Positions 15,050-23,874 of a stretch of 64,000 bases of DNA are shown here, piece after piece. Made by a program: the position numbers and the translations under genes. Source of the DNA: Lachnospiraceae bacterium (GTDB lineage: Bacteria; Bacillota; Clostridia; Lachnospirales; Lachnospiraceae). The notes under the pieces are model-generated. The model was given only the letters and a program-made list of their open reading frames with translations. It made no database searches and had not been told where the DNA came from. The stretch is taken from contig CAAFXE010000257.1 of assembly GCA_900766915.1 (NCBI GenBank), positions 70,290 through 134,289 on the forward strand. Reading direction: 5' to 3'. The first letter of the stretch is position 1; every line of letters starts with the position of its first letter.

Positions 15050-16373
15050 CCAAAGCTCCTTTTCCTGCCAGATAATTGATAAACTGCTGGGCTGTACGTC
15101 CGGAAATACCTCCGTGACTCATCTCCCACATATTTGCCTGGGCTTCCAGCTCTTCTTTTGTCAGTTTAATCTCCGGATAACGTTTTGCCAGCTCCACCAC
15201 GATATTGTTAAATTCCTTCTTCGTAGGCTTGGAATAATTGATGGTCACACCGAATCTTGCCACCAAAGACAGTTTCTCCTGCATGGTATCGGAGCGATGT
15301 AGCTCATCCTGAGACATATCGCTGCGGTCACTCCAGGTTTCACGAATCAGATGACGGCGATTGGAGGTTGCATAAATCAGCACATTATCAGGCTTAGTCT
15401 CCATGCCGCCTTCAATGACTGCTTTCAGGAATTTATACTCGATTTCAAATTCCTCAAAGGAAAGGTCATCCATATAAATAATAAAACGGTAATTCCGGTT
15501 TTTGATCTGGGCAATGATATTGGAAAGATCCTGGAACTGATGCTTGTAAATTTCAATCATTCGAAGTCCCCGGTCATAATACTCATTCAAAATTGCCTTA
15601 ATACTGGTAGATTTTCCCGTGCCGCTGTCACCAAAGAGAAGTACATTGTTGGCAGCTCTGCCTTCCACAAAGGCCTCTGTATTTTCAATGAGTTTCTGTT
15701 TCTGGATCTCGTAGCCTACCAGATCAGAAAGCATTACCTTTTCTGTATTATTGATGGGTAAAAATTCCACCCCTCCCGGTACACTCTTGATACGAAAGGC
15801 TTTATTTAACCCGAACATCCCGACACCGTAGGCTTTATAAAAATCGGTCACAATGTCAAAAATTTCATTCTCATCCCTGGCCTGTTCGATCTTTTCACTG
15901 ACTGCCTGCACCTTTTCGCTGACATTCTTGTTATACATCCGCTCTTTTTTTCCAATGGCTTTGTAATTGCAGACGGTGGTAAAGCAATCAATGCCCAGCT
16001 CCTGTTCAATTTTGGAAAAATCAAAGTCAAACAGTGCCTTAAATACCTTGAAATCTGCTTTGGCAAAATGATTAACCGTACCGTCATTTGCCCCCACCTT
16101 TTCACTGGTCATGGAAAAAGAGTTTTCATTGGTCAAAAGGATAAAGGTCAAATAGTTGTGCCACAGATTTTTATCAAATCCATAAACTGTGGCAGTATCC
16201 AACAGTGCCTTCATCTGTTCATAAATTCTGGTGGTCAGGCTGGCCTTACTCTCTGTGCCGGCTTCAAAATCCTCGAAAATTCCTGACAGCTTTCTTAAAA
16301 TGCTGTCCTTACCAAGATCTCTGTATAAAATCAGTTTTGCGACTTCTCTGTACATTTCATTTTCTCCATGCAT
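15042..16373 (-). CDS. DUF815-family AAA+ ATPase, 443 aa
   Basis: Cytosolic P-loop ATPase of the DUF815 family. The N-terminal 190 residues are helical and uncharacterised. The ATPase core starts near residue 210 with LLFGDSGTGKSTS (Walker A), then FIIYMDDLSFEEFE (Walker B), an arginine/sensor segment YATSNRRHL near 335, and a C-terminal lid. It is sandwiched between an ABC transporter gene (sharing one base) and nfo (overlapping by eight bases). Function of the family is unknown; a maintenance or remodelling role is a guess from the AAA+ fold. Confidence 0.87.
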   Translation of the reverse strand: MHGENEMYREVAKLILYRDLGKDSILRKLSGIFEDFEAGTESKASLTTRIYEQMKALLDTATVYGFDKNLWHNYLTFILLTNENSFSMTSEKVGANDGTVNHFAKADFKVFKALFDFDFSKIEQELGIDCFTTVCNYKAIGKKERMYNKNVSEKVQAVSEKIEQARDENEIFDIVTDFYKAYGVGMFGLNKAFRIKSVPGGVEFLPINNTEKVMLSDLVGYEIQKQKLIENTEAFVEGRAANNVLLFGDSGTGKSTSIKAILNEYYDRGLRMIEIYKHQFQDLSNIIAQIKNRNYRFIIYMDDLSFEEFEIEYKFLKAVIEGGMETKPDNVLIYATSNRRHLIRETWSDRSDMSQDELHRSDTMQEKLSLVARFGVTINYSKPTKKEFNNIVVELAKRYPEIKLTKEELEAQANMWEMSHGGISGRTAQQFINYLAGKGALDE

Positions 16374-17158
16374 TAGCCCTGTGTAAATCTGGACAGGAAC
16401 TGCTTTGTACGCTCTTCTTTCGGGTTTCCAAACACTTCCTTCGGATCTCCCTGCTCTACGATGATACCACCATCCATAAATACTACCTTGTTTGCCACAT
16501 CTCTGGCAAATGCCATTTCATGGGTAACAATGATCATCGTTGTATGCTGATCTGCCAGTTCCTTAATGACTCTAAGCACTTCCCCTGTAAGCTCCGGATC
16601 CAGAGCAGAAGTTGGCTCATCAAAACATAAAATATCAGGCTTTAAAGCCAGTGCTCTTGCAATGGCAACTCTCTGGCACTGTCCTCCGGAGAGCTGATGG
16701 GGATAATTATTCATCCGGTCTGCCAGGCCCATCTGCTTTAAAAGCTCCTCTGCCAGGGTTTTGATCTCCTCATGGATCTCTTTTTTTCTCGCCTTATAAT
16801 CCGGCTGTTCCTTTGCCAGAAGCTCTTTTGCCAGCATCACATTTTCCAATGCCGTATACTGTGGAAACAGGTTAAAATTCTGAAATACAAGACCAAAATG
16901 TAGTCTCTTTTTCCGGATTTCCGAGTCCTTTAAGGTCTCCGGGTTATTCGTATCCAAAAGCACCTGATCTGATACCCTGATCACCCCCTGATCCGGTGTT
17001 TCCAAAAAATTGAGGCACCGAAGCAGTGTCGTCTTTCCGCTTCCGGAAGATCCGATGATAGATACCACCTCTCCTTTTTCCAAAGAAAAGCTGACATCCC
17101 TTAAAACCTCTGTATTTCCAAAGGATTTGCTGATATGTTCTACCTGTAAAATTGACAT
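16373..17158 (-). CDS. Polar amino acid ABC transporter, ATP-binding protein, 261 aa
   Basis: ATPase subunit of the PAAT (His/Gln/Cys-type) uptake family. Walker A is IGSSGSGKTTLLR near residue 34, the signature is LSGGQCQRVAIARAL near 154, Walker B is ILCFDEPTSALDPE near 175, and the switch His lies in IIVTHEM. At 261 aa it is slightly longer than usual because of an insertion LAKEQPDYKARKKE before the helical domain. It forms an operon with the permease gene 12 bases upstream and the binding-protein gene further up. Confidence 0.95.
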   Translation of the reverse strand: MSILQVEHISKSFGNTEVLRDVSFSLEKGEVVSIIGSSGSGKTTLLRCLNFLETPDQGVIRVSDQVLLDTNNPETLKDSEIRKKRLHFGLVFQNFNLFPQYTALENVMLAKELLAKEQPDYKARKKEIHEEIKTLAEELLKQMGLADRMNNYPHQLSGGQCQRVAIARALALKPDILCFDEPTSALDPELTGEVLRVIKELADQHTTMIIVTHEMAFARDVANKVVFMDGGIIVEQGDPKEVFGNPKEERTKQFLSRFTQG

Positions 17159-17170
17159 TTCTTCTCCTCC

Positions 17171-17857
17171 TTATCTGAAATAATCCAGCTTCTGCTCCAA
17201 TTTGCCCAAAAGCACTGTCAAAATACCGCTAAATACCAGGTAATAAATGGCTGTGAAGAACAGCGGCCAGATCTGACCTGCAATTCCCATGCTGCCCTTC
17301 ATAAATGCCTGACCTGCCCAAATGACTTCCTGTAGCGCAATGATACGGGACAGGGAAGTATCTTTTACAAGGGTAATGATCTCGTTTGCAATGGGCGGCA
17401 CAATTCTTTTCACCATCTGAAGAAATTTGATCTTAAAGAAAATCTGGGTCCTGGTCATACCAAGGACAAGACCGGCCTCTTCCTGACCTGCCGGAACACT
17501 TTGAATACCTCCACGGTAAATTTCAGCAAAATAGCAGGCATAATTAAAGATAAATGCGACCGATGCAGCTAAAAACCTGCCGCTTTCTCCACTGCCCCAG
17601 ATGGGATTTTTAAGAACCAGTCCCGGGAAAAAGTAGATGATAAGAAGCTGGATCATCAAAGGTGTTCCTCTTACGATCCAGATGATCAGCTTTGTAAAAA
17701 GGCTTAATGGTTTGAACTTTGACATTGCTCCAAAAGCGATCAGAAGTCCCAAAGGGAGCGCTCCCATCAAAGTGACTGCAAATAATTTCAGGGTTTGCAA
17801 AAAACCTGCATTCAATGCCGGGATTACGATGGGCATCTGCTCTAGAATCATTTCCAT
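17171..17857 (-). CDS. Polar amino acid ABC transporter permease, 228 aa
   Basis: Single permease of the HisM/GlnP type with about five membrane helices. The domain opens with LNAGFLQTLKLFAVTLMGALPLG, includes WIVRGTPLMIQLL, and has the EAA loop YRGGIQSVPAGQEEAGLVLGM around residue 115-135 that contacts the ATPase. It probably works as a homodimer because no second permease gene is present. It lies downstream of the binding-protein gene, separated by a hairpin/terminator region. Confidence 0.94.
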   Translation of the reverse strand: MEMILEQMPIVIPALNAGFLQTLKLFAVTLMGALPLGLLIAFGAMSKFKPLSLFTKLIIWIVRGTPLMIQLLIIYFFPGLVLKNPIWGSGESGRFLAASVAFIFNYACYFAEIYRGGIQSVPAGQEEAGLVLGMTRTQIFFKIKFLQMVKRIVPPIANEIITLVKDTSLSRIIALQEVIWAGQAFMKGSMGIAGQIWPLFFTAIYYLVFSGILTVLLGKLEQKLDYFR

Positions 17858-17888
17858 TTTCTGTATATCCTACCTTCCGTTTCTTCTG

Positions 17889-17945
17889 TATCTGTTACCA
17901 GTACATCTTTAGTTACTTTACGAACGATGTACTGGTTTTCAGATA
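17889..17945. repeat. Imperfect inverted repeat between binding-protein and permease genes
   Basis: TATCTG-tt-ACCAGTACATC and GATGTACTGGT-ttt-CAGATA face each other across 18 bases. Together with the terminator at 17968 it makes a structured intercistronic region that may stabilise the binding-protein mRNA. Confidence 0.6.
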
Positions 17946-17967
17946 ACTATACTCAGTACGCTAAAAG

Positions 17968-17989
17968 AGAGGGCGGAATCCCGCCCTCT
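17968..17989 (-). terminator. Intercistronic terminator after the amino acid binding-protein gene
   Basis: AGAGGGCGG and CCGCCCTCT form a perfect 9-bp GC-rich stem with a four-base loop and a short T tract on the minus strand. It would trim permease/ATPase expression relative to the abundant binding protein. Confidence 0.8.
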
Positions 17990-18024
17990 ATGTAATTCCA
18001 TAAATTCCAATGACTTCGTATTGC

Positions 18025-18864
18025 CTACTGTGATACAAGTGCTGCATCCACACCGTAGGTTGCTGCACATTCCTGCATGGTGCCTGCTGCATAAGCTTCT
18101 ACAAAATAAGCGTTCAGCTCTGCTGCCAGATCAGAACCTTTACGGAAACCAACGCCGTATTCTTCGCTGTTGAGTCCAACCGTATAGGTAAGATCTGCAT
18201 ATCCTGTGCCCTCACCAACCATGGCTGCTGCCATTAAGGAGTCGATCACTGCTGCATCAGAGGTTCCTGCTGCCACTTCCATCAAAGCATCTGACTGAGC
18301 TTTTACCGGTGTATAATCAAGTCCTAACGCTGCTACCTCTGCTTCTCCGGCACTTCCTGCTTCTACTGCAAAGGTAAGTCCTTCCAGACTTTCTACTGTC
18401 TGATAATCCTCTGCTTTATCCTTCGGTACGATGACGATCTGTGCATTATTGCAGTAAGCATTGGAACATTCCATAGCTGCTTTTACTTCTGCAGTCAATG
18501 TCATACCATTCCATACACAGTCGATGGTTTTTCCGTCAAGCTCCAGAATTTTATTATCCCAGTCAATTTCTACAAATTCAACATCTACACCAAGTTTTTC
18601 AGCAAAGCCTTTTGCCATATCTGCATCAAAACCAATCCATTCGCCTGATTCATCCTTGTAGTCCATTGGTGCAAAATCCGTGATACCAACAACCAGTGTT
18701 CCTTTGTTTTTCACATATTCAAGATCGTTTTCTGCTGCCTGTGCATCGGTTTCTGCTTCTGTAGCCGCAGGTTCTGCAGGTGCTTCCTCCTTTTTACTTC
18801 CACATCCTGCTACCATTGCTGCCATCATACAGCCTGCCAGCAATAATGCCATCATTTTTTTCAT
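18025..18864 (-). CDS. Polar amino acid ABC transporter substrate-binding lipoprotein, 279 aa
   Basis: Extracytoplasmic solute-binding protein (SBP family 3). The N-terminus is a lipoprotein signal with lipobox MVAGC at about residues 17-21, followed by an acidic linker. The mature domain contains LVVGITDFAPMDYKDESGEW, GFDADMAKGFAEKLGVDV, and later DAAVIDSLMA. Ligand cannot be fixed from sequence; the cluster suits a polar amino acid such as cystine, glutamine or arginine. It has its own promoter and a downstream terminator, with the permease and ATPase genes following. Confidence 0.94.
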   Translation of the reverse strand: MKKMMALLLAGCMMAAMVAGCGSKKEEAPAEPAATEAETDAQAAENDLEYVKNKGTLVVGITDFAPMDYKDESGEWIGFDADMAKGFAEKLGVDVEFVEIDWDNKILELDGKTIDCVWNGMTLTAEVKAAMECSNAYCNNAQIVIVPKDKAEDYQTVESLEGLTFAVEAGSAGEAEVAALGLDYTPVKAQSDALMEVAAGTSDAAVIDSLMAAAMVGEGTGYADLTYTVGLNSEEYGVGFRKGSDLAAELNAYFVEAYAAGTMQECAATYGVDAALVSQ

Positions 18865-18894
18865 AATAAGATTCCTCCGTTACTTTATCTCTTT

Positions 18895-18959
18895 TTTACT
18901 CTACCATAGTAAAGCACTGACGTTTTTATTAAGATAGCACAGAAGAATGGGGAAGTCAA
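18895..18959 (-). promoter_or_regulatory. Promoter and leader palindrome of the amino acid transporter operon
   Basis: On the minus strand TTGACT (18954-18959), 17 bases, TATCTT (18931-18936). Ten to thirty bases downstream of the expected start lies the perfect inverted repeat TTTACT-N7-AGTAAA (18895-18913), placed as an operator would be. Confidence 0.62.
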
Positions 18960-18970
18960 CACTTTATTTT

Positions 18971-19020
18971 TGTAACTGTTCAGAGCCAAGCATTTTGGAG
19001 GTTGGCTCTGAACAGTTACA
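18971..19020. repeat. Palindromic repeat with perfect 19-bp arms
   Basis: The arm TGTAACTGTTCAGAGCCAA (18971-18989) is exactly complementary to 19002-19020. The 12-base loop read on the minus strand is CCTCCAAAATGC, which also occurs at the start of the loop of the element at 56837-56908. It lies between the TPR-like gene end and the amino acid transporter promoter. Confidence 0.8.
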
Positions 19021-19026
19021 TATTTC

Positions 19027-19779
19027 TTACCGTCCCTTCAAAAGCTGTTCGATATCCTGTTCCGTAAGCTCCTCAAAGCATTTTTTCTCCAGCTCTTTTA
19101 AGACCTTCTCCCCGTCTTTTAAAAACTCATCGGACAGATTTGTCTCCTGAACCTCTTCCGATTCCTGCTGCCCGTACTGTGACAGCCTTCTGGCATAATG
19201 AGCTCTTTCTTTGTATCGGTCTGATTTATGAAACTGCCAGGCATTTTCATAGCATACAGCCGCCTTTTCAAACAAAAACTGTTTTCCGTAACAGTATCCC
19301 AGATTATTCCATACATTGGCATAAAACTCCGGTTCCAGACGACTGCTTTGACGAATGCTTAAGATTTTTTCATATTCCGCGATTGCTCCCCATAGTCCTC
19401 CGTTTTTTGCCAGTTCATCTGCTTTGTATTTCATTCTCTCCTGTGTCTTAAGGGAAGAGATCTCTTTGATCTTCTCCGAGAGCTGCTGTATTTCTTTTTC
19501 TGAATACTGCCCGGAAGTCTGTAAGATCAGCATGACCTGATTGTAAACATGGCTTTCGCCCTTCCATCCTGCCCGGAGCTTTTCGCTTAAATGTGTCAGT
19601 CCAAGCTCCTTTTCCATCCACAGGCAAAGCTCTTCTCCCAAAAGCTCTTCATCCACCAGATAAATGTTTTCATAGAGCACATAGGCAAGCTCTTCGATGG
19701 AATAAACAAAAATCCCTGCATTTTCCAGATAGAAAGGATTTTTTGCTATCGGATAAATACATTTTTTTACTGCTCCCAT
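19027..19779 (-). CDS. TPR-like protein, last gene of the 19-26 kb operon (250 aa)
   Basis: I do not recognise a named family. The N-terminal part contains IAKNPFYLENAGIFVYSIEEL. The middle shows two tetratricopeptide-like helix pairs, seen as GLWGAIAEYEKILSI and ANVWNNLGYCYGKQFLFEKAAVCYENAW, followed by a charged C-terminus with LEKKCFEELTEQDIEQLL. It is soluble, with no signal. Its start overlaps the end of the actin-fold-like gene by 13 bases, so they are translationally coupled. Such a protein would act as a scaffold for its operon partners; that is inference. Confidence 0.7.
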   Translation of the reverse strand: MGAVKKCIYPIAKNPFYLENAGIFVYSIEELAYVLYENIYLVDEELLGEELCLWMEKELGLTHLSEKLRAGWKGESHVYNQVMLILQTSGQYSEKEIQQLSEKIKEISSLKTQERMKYKADELAKNGGLWGAIAEYEKILSIRQSSRLEPEFYANVWNNLGYCYGKQFLFEKAAVCYENAWQFHKSDRYKERAHYARRLSQYGQQESEEVQETNLSDEFLKDGEKVLKELEKKCFEELTEQDIEQLLKGR

Positions 19780-20813
19780 GATAACTCCCCTTCATAGACC
19801 ATATCAGACTTTGGAAACAATTCCCCAAATCCAAGATCCACAACCTCCAGGCGTGCATGGGCTGCATCCGTAAACTCCACCCTAAGATGCAGTCTTGTGG
19901 TCTTTGGCGGACGTACGGGCAGATCCTTTAATTCTACCACCACTGTCTTTTTTTCCCTGCCATTGACCGGAACCAGTGCGAATTCCAGGGAATTATCTTC
20001 CATAAGGATGACATCCATTTCTTCACGGGAATCATACCAGTTTCTTCCCCCCGGAATCACTGCCGTATACCTTTCCGGTCCCTCCTGCCCGGTTTGCAGC
20101 ATGATATGATATTTCACCTTATCCTGTCCCAGATAAAAAAAGAGCTCCTTTTGTTCTTTTAAATCCCAGGCAAGATAGCAGGCTCCCTTGACAAACAGAT
20201 TTTTTCCCATAAAAATGCGCTTTCCGGTCTTTAATACTTTCAGATACTGCCCCATCCATGCCTCTTCAAAATCATCTCCTACAAGAAACACAGAAGAAAT
20301 GCCATGCTCTGCAAAAACCCCTTCCAGAGATTTGTCACTCACAGACTTCACCTCCAACACCGCAGGTACTGTTTTAGAATGTCTGTGAAGTAAATATTTT
20401 GACTTCTCCCCCTGATGATTTTCAATCAGCAGGGCATTATGTGCGAGCAGTTCACCGGTCTGATGAATCACATAAGAAGCAAAGCACTCTTCCTTACCCA
20501 TAAATGAAGTCTTTTCTGCCGGGATATTATAGATTTTTGCAATGTTCTGAAGCTTTTCCCGCATACAAGCCGTATTTTCTTCAAGGCAGTATACCAAATG
20601 CTCCAACGAATCCTTATTTCCGTAAGGTAACAAAAGCTTCCACAATCTTCGAAACAGCTCCAAAAGCTCCTCCTGATTTCCAAGATCCGCCTCTGTGGGC
20701 ATACGGTAATGTTCTTCACCCGCAATCTTTGAAAGAGATTCCGGTTCCTTCATGTTATCCGTCTTCACGCAAAGCTGCACATATTCTTTTCCCAGTTCAA
20801 TTCCTACTACCAT
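19767..20813 (-). CDS. Hsp70/actin-fold-like protein of unknown function (DUF5716-like), 348 aa
   Basis: The N-terminus VVGIELGKEYVQLCVKT resembles the phosphate-1 loop of actin/Hsp70 folds, and VFLVGDDFEEAWM near residue 178 resembles their adenosine motif. The C-terminal 90 residues are beta-rich. This fits the Lachnospiraceae family I recall as DUF5716; the name is from memory and should be checked. Cytosolic. The fifth gene of six in a minus-strand operon, nine bases after the large 890-aa gene. ATP use is plausible but not shown. Confidence 0.65.
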   Translation of the reverse strand: MVVGIELGKEYVQLCVKTDNMKEPESLSKIAGEEHYRMPTEADLGNQEELLELFRRLWKLLLPYGNKDSLEHLVYCLEENTACMREKLQNIAKIYNIPAEKTSFMGKEECFASYVIHQTGELLAHNALLIENHQGEKSKYLLHRHSKTVPAVLEVKSVSDKSLEGVFAEHGISSVFLVGDDFEEAWMGQYLKVLKTGKRIFMGKNLFVKGACYLAWDLKEQKELFFYLGQDKVKYHIMLQTGQEGPERYTAVIPGGRNWYDSREEMDVILMEDNSLEFALVPVNGREKKTVVVELKDLPVRPPKTTRLHLRVEFTDAAHARLEVVDLGFGELFPKSDMVYEGELSWEQ

Positions 20814-20822
20814 CGTTCACCT

Positions 20823-23495
20823 CTACTCCAGTATAAAGAGCCCCTCTGCAGCCGTTTCCAGATAATGAAACTGACGTGCTTCCATGGCAAGCTTCTCTTG
20901 CATTTGTTTCTTCCGGTATTGCCGCATCGTGTTGATCCTTCCGTACCTTGTTCCGGAATCTAAAATACAGGATTCCTTTTCCTTTGTCATGGCAGGCGTA
21001 GAGTACTCACTTCCGTCTGATTTTTTCTCTGTAATAAAATACAGAATCTTTTCCCCTTCAAACATCGTAAATGTTTTGGAATAAATACCACTGCACATGG
21101 GATATATTCTGCATGCAGTGTACTTTAATTCCCCGCCATCTCCTTTGTCGATCATATAATGTAAGATCACTTCTGAATCATAAGCTCCATGATACTCAAT
21201 AAACAGCTGATCCTCTAAAACCAATGCCTCCACAATCACCTGACCGAAGCTTTGCATAAATTCATAGTACTGACCTTTGGATAAAAGCTCCTTTAAATAC
21301 ACTGTAGCCACATGTTTTTGACGCAGGGACATGCCCTGCAATTCTGATAAATATTTCAGATAGGCGAGAATACATACCGGAGCGAAACTTTGATTTTTCA
21401 AAAGCTCCTCCTCTAACAGGAAATAAAATCTCACATCCAGTGTTTCTCCCTTTACGAAAGCTTCCCGGCACTGATAGGTCAGATATGCCTTTTTCACATA
21501 GTCTTTTGGATTCCTTTGATTGTAAGATAAATAAATATCAAAATGATTATCCAGTCTGGTCCCTGTAAACATCATCTGCACCAGGATCCGCTCCTCCAGC
21601 TGTGAGGTATCCACACCAAATGCCCTGGCCTGTTTCCAGATCTCTGTCATCTGGGCACAGGTTCCAAGGAAGGAATCTGATAAATATTTCAGGGTTGTAT
21701 AATTCATCTGACTGTTGCAAAAGCAGCCGTAACAAAGCCGATAGTAAATTTCACTCTCCGCCTCCGGCTGATCTGAAAGTGCTGTCAGGATTTTCAAAAT
21801 CGTATTGGCTGCCACATAAACAGTTCCATAGCTCTCCAGCCAGGAAAAAGCCTGGGAAAATCTGCCGCACTTTGTCAGAAAGGTGATCATCTTCCCTCTC
21901 TGCTCCCGGTCCATGTTCTGTCCGTTTCTCTCCCACCACTGTGCTTCAATCTCATGAGTAGTCTTTTCCGTGCAGTGATATTCCAACAGCTTCAGGATCA
22001 CATTGTCTTTGTACTTTTCTGAAAAAGCCGGTGTATTTGCAATCTGTCGGTAAACCGACTCATTCTCTTTGGTAATCTTAATATCCTCTGCCTTCTTATT
22101 GCACAAATATAACAGAAGTCCCGGATGATTTTTGACATACTGCCTGCAGATCTCCACCATTTTTTTCTCATCCAGGAGCTTTTCTAACTGATAGGATATG
22201 GTATTGCGATATAAATTTCCCACCTCATCAATCAGCGTGATCACTGCTGAGGGCGCATAAATCGGAATATACGCCTGCCCCTTCTTTAATGGAAATCTTT
22301 TCGGAGATTTCAGCTGTTCATAGGATACCTCCACCTCTTTGATACGAACATCCGTGCAGGTGATCCTTCTAAGAAACATGATATCTGCCATGGCCGCAGC
22401 CATATCCTCTGTAAATATTTGGGGATAAAGAAGCTTTTCATACAAATATGCATATTCCGGACTGATCCGTCTTTTCAACAAGCTTTCCCTTGTATATTTT
22501 TCAATCTTTTCCTGATATTTTCCGTAAATTTCCGATTTCGGATCACCGTAACTGATCACATTTTTATAAAGATAAACTTTTTGAGAAGCAGTCAGCGTAT
22601 CATGATAAAGAAAATACAAAAGCACCTGCTCCGGAAGCAGCTTTTTTTTCTGCTCAGTAGTTGCCATCATGTAATATTCATACAGGTTGTTGACCTTCAG
22701 TTCAAACTCTACCCCTTTGGCATAATACTCTGCTGCCTTCTGATCGATGCGGCCATCTCTGATATAGAGACTGCACAAAGCTCCCAGAAGCTCTTTGGTA
22801 GAAAAAATACGGTAGCATTCCCGTAAAAGATACTCATATTTCGGTTCACACCGCTTCAGGCTCATGGCATTTTTGGCAATCTGCATCCCCATTTCTTTGG
22901 TGATACAACCTCTTCTCTGAGCCCAGATATAACACTGCATGAAAAACTCATCCATATTTCCGGCACTTTCAGGATACTCCTGTAAAGTCAGGATAGCTTC
23001 CAGATACAAAAGATTCTGCCTGCTGCCAAGTTTCCACTGCTTTTCCAGAAAAGCAAGCTTTTTCTCCGGATTTTTGACAAAACTTTCATCCAGATGCACT
23101 AAATACCAGTAAAGGGAAGGCTGCCTGGGATTCTTTTGATAGAGCTTTTGCAGCTGAAGCACAATGTTCTTTCTCTGGAGACGGTCATCGGTAAGGCACC
23201 CTGCCAGATAAAGAAAACAGGCACGAAAATCCGGATTTCGAAACTGTAACATACGATTTTTCTCATATTTTTTAAGAATCTCTTCCCCCTCCTGCAATTT
23301 TCCGCAACGGATCAAAGCCGCTGCCTGCATCAGATGGTAAATCTGCTGATCCGGGCAAAGTTCCCATAGCTTACAAGCCCTTCTCTCCTGCAAGGTGAGG
23401 TAGGACTTTCGATCTGTCTTTCCAAGGCAGTAGTTTTCAAATTCTTTTAAATAGTCAATCAACAGACTTTTTTCAAGCCGGACTGCATCATTCAT
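20823..23495 (-). CDS. Large helical-repeat protein of unknown function (DUF5717-like), 890 aa
   Basis: A large soluble protein, mostly helical and rich in Tyr, Leu, Lys and Cys, with TPR/alpha-solenoid character over about residues 40-700 (for example QQIYHLMQAAALIRCGKLQEG and RCYRIFSTKELLGALCSLYI). A beta-rich stretch near residues 385-420 includes FPLKKGQAYIPIYAPSA. The C-terminus contains YGRINTMRQYRKKQMQEKLA. It starts inside the stop region of the 124-aa gene (overlap ATGAATGA), so the two may be one split protein or a coupled pair. The family assignment is from memory. Likely a scaffold for the adjacent ATPase-like and foldase proteins. Confidence 0.65.
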   Translation of the reverse strand: MNDAVRLEKSLLIDYLKEFENYCLGKTDRKSYLTLQERRACKLWELCPDQQIYHLMQAAALIRCGKLQEGEEILKKYEKNRMLQFRNPDFRACFLYLAGCLTDDRLQRKNIVLQLQKLYQKNPRQPSLYWYLVHLDESFVKNPEKKLAFLEKQWKLGSRQNLLYLEAILTLQEYPESAGNMDEFFMQCYIWAQRRGCITKEMGMQIAKNAMSLKRCEPKYEYLLRECYRIFSTKELLGALCSLYIRDGRIDQKAAEYYAKGVEFELKVNNLYEYYMMATTEQKKKLLPEQVLLYFLYHDTLTASQKVYLYKNVISYGDPKSEIYGKYQEKIEKYTRESLLKRRISPEYAYLYEKLLYPQIFTEDMAAAMADIMFLRRITCTDVRIKEVEVSYEQLKSPKRFPLKKGQAYIPIYAPSAVITLIDEVGNLYRNTISYQLEKLLDEKKMVEICRQYVKNHPGLLLYLCNKKAEDIKITKENESVYRQIANTPAFSEKYKDNVILKLLEYHCTEKTTHEIEAQWWERNGQNMDREQRGKMITFLTKCGRFSQAFSWLESYGTVYVAANTILKILTALSDQPEAESEIYYRLCYGCFCNSQMNYTTLKYLSDSFLGTCAQMTEIWKQARAFGVDTSQLEERILVQMMFTGTRLDNHFDIYLSYNQRNPKDYVKKAYLTYQCREAFVKGETLDVRFYFLLEEELLKNQSFAPVCILAYLKYLSELQGMSLRQKHVATVYLKELLSKGQYYEFMQSFGQVIVEALVLEDQLFIEYHGAYDSEVILHYMIDKGDGGELKYTACRIYPMCSGIYSKTFTMFEGEKILYFITEKKSDGSEYSTPAMTKEKESCILDSGTRYGRINTMRQYRKKQMQEKLAMEARQFHYLETAAEGLFILE

Positions 23496-23862
23496 GGAAG
23501 TCTTCCTCCTCCCCTGTCAGTTTTCGAATCTGTACTTCAAAAGGCACAAGAAATTCACCGGCATTGGTAATGAGGATAAACTTTCCCCGCCTTTTATCAC
23601 CATCCACCGTATTTTTACTGCTGTAAGAAAATTCAATTTTTACATTTTTCCCATAAAACTGGGGCACGGCAATCTTCATGCTTCCGTCAGAGCTTAACAC
23701 ATAGCCTCTGATGCGCACACCATTTTCCGAAGAGAAACGTAACGTGCCGGAAAATACTTTCTCCGGTTCCATTTCCCAGCGAAGTGGTTCTTTTGGAATT
23801 TCCACCTTTGGAAGCACTTCATCAAATTCTCCTTTTGCAAACCGCTCCATCTTTTCTTTCAT
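23488..23862 (-). CDS. Small beta-rich protein coupled to the 890-aa gene (124 aa)
   Basis: Predicted beta-sandwich-like protein after a short charged lead: RWEMEPEKVFSGTLRFSSEN, then VRIRGYVLSSDGSMKI and FILITNAGEFLVPFEVQI, alternating hydrophobic strands. It resembles the N-terminal region I associate with DUF5717-type proteins, suggesting a fission of a longer protein. It overlaps the next gene by eight bases and starts 12 bases after the foldase gene. No signal peptide or catalytic motif. Confidence 0.62.
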   Translation of the reverse strand: MKEKMERFAKGEFDEVLPKVEIPKEPLRWEMEPEKVFSGTLRFSSENGVRIRGYVLSSDGSMKIAVPQFYGKNVKIEFSYSSKNTVDGDKRRGKFILITNAGEFLVPFEVQIRKLTGEEEDFHE

Positions 23863-23874
23863 ATGGTATCACCC

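Noticed and set aside
23488..23495. Assembly frameshift joining the 124-aa and 890-aa genes
   Set aside because: Each frame has a proper start and the overlap is the normal coupling type, so I kept them as two genes and only flagged fission.
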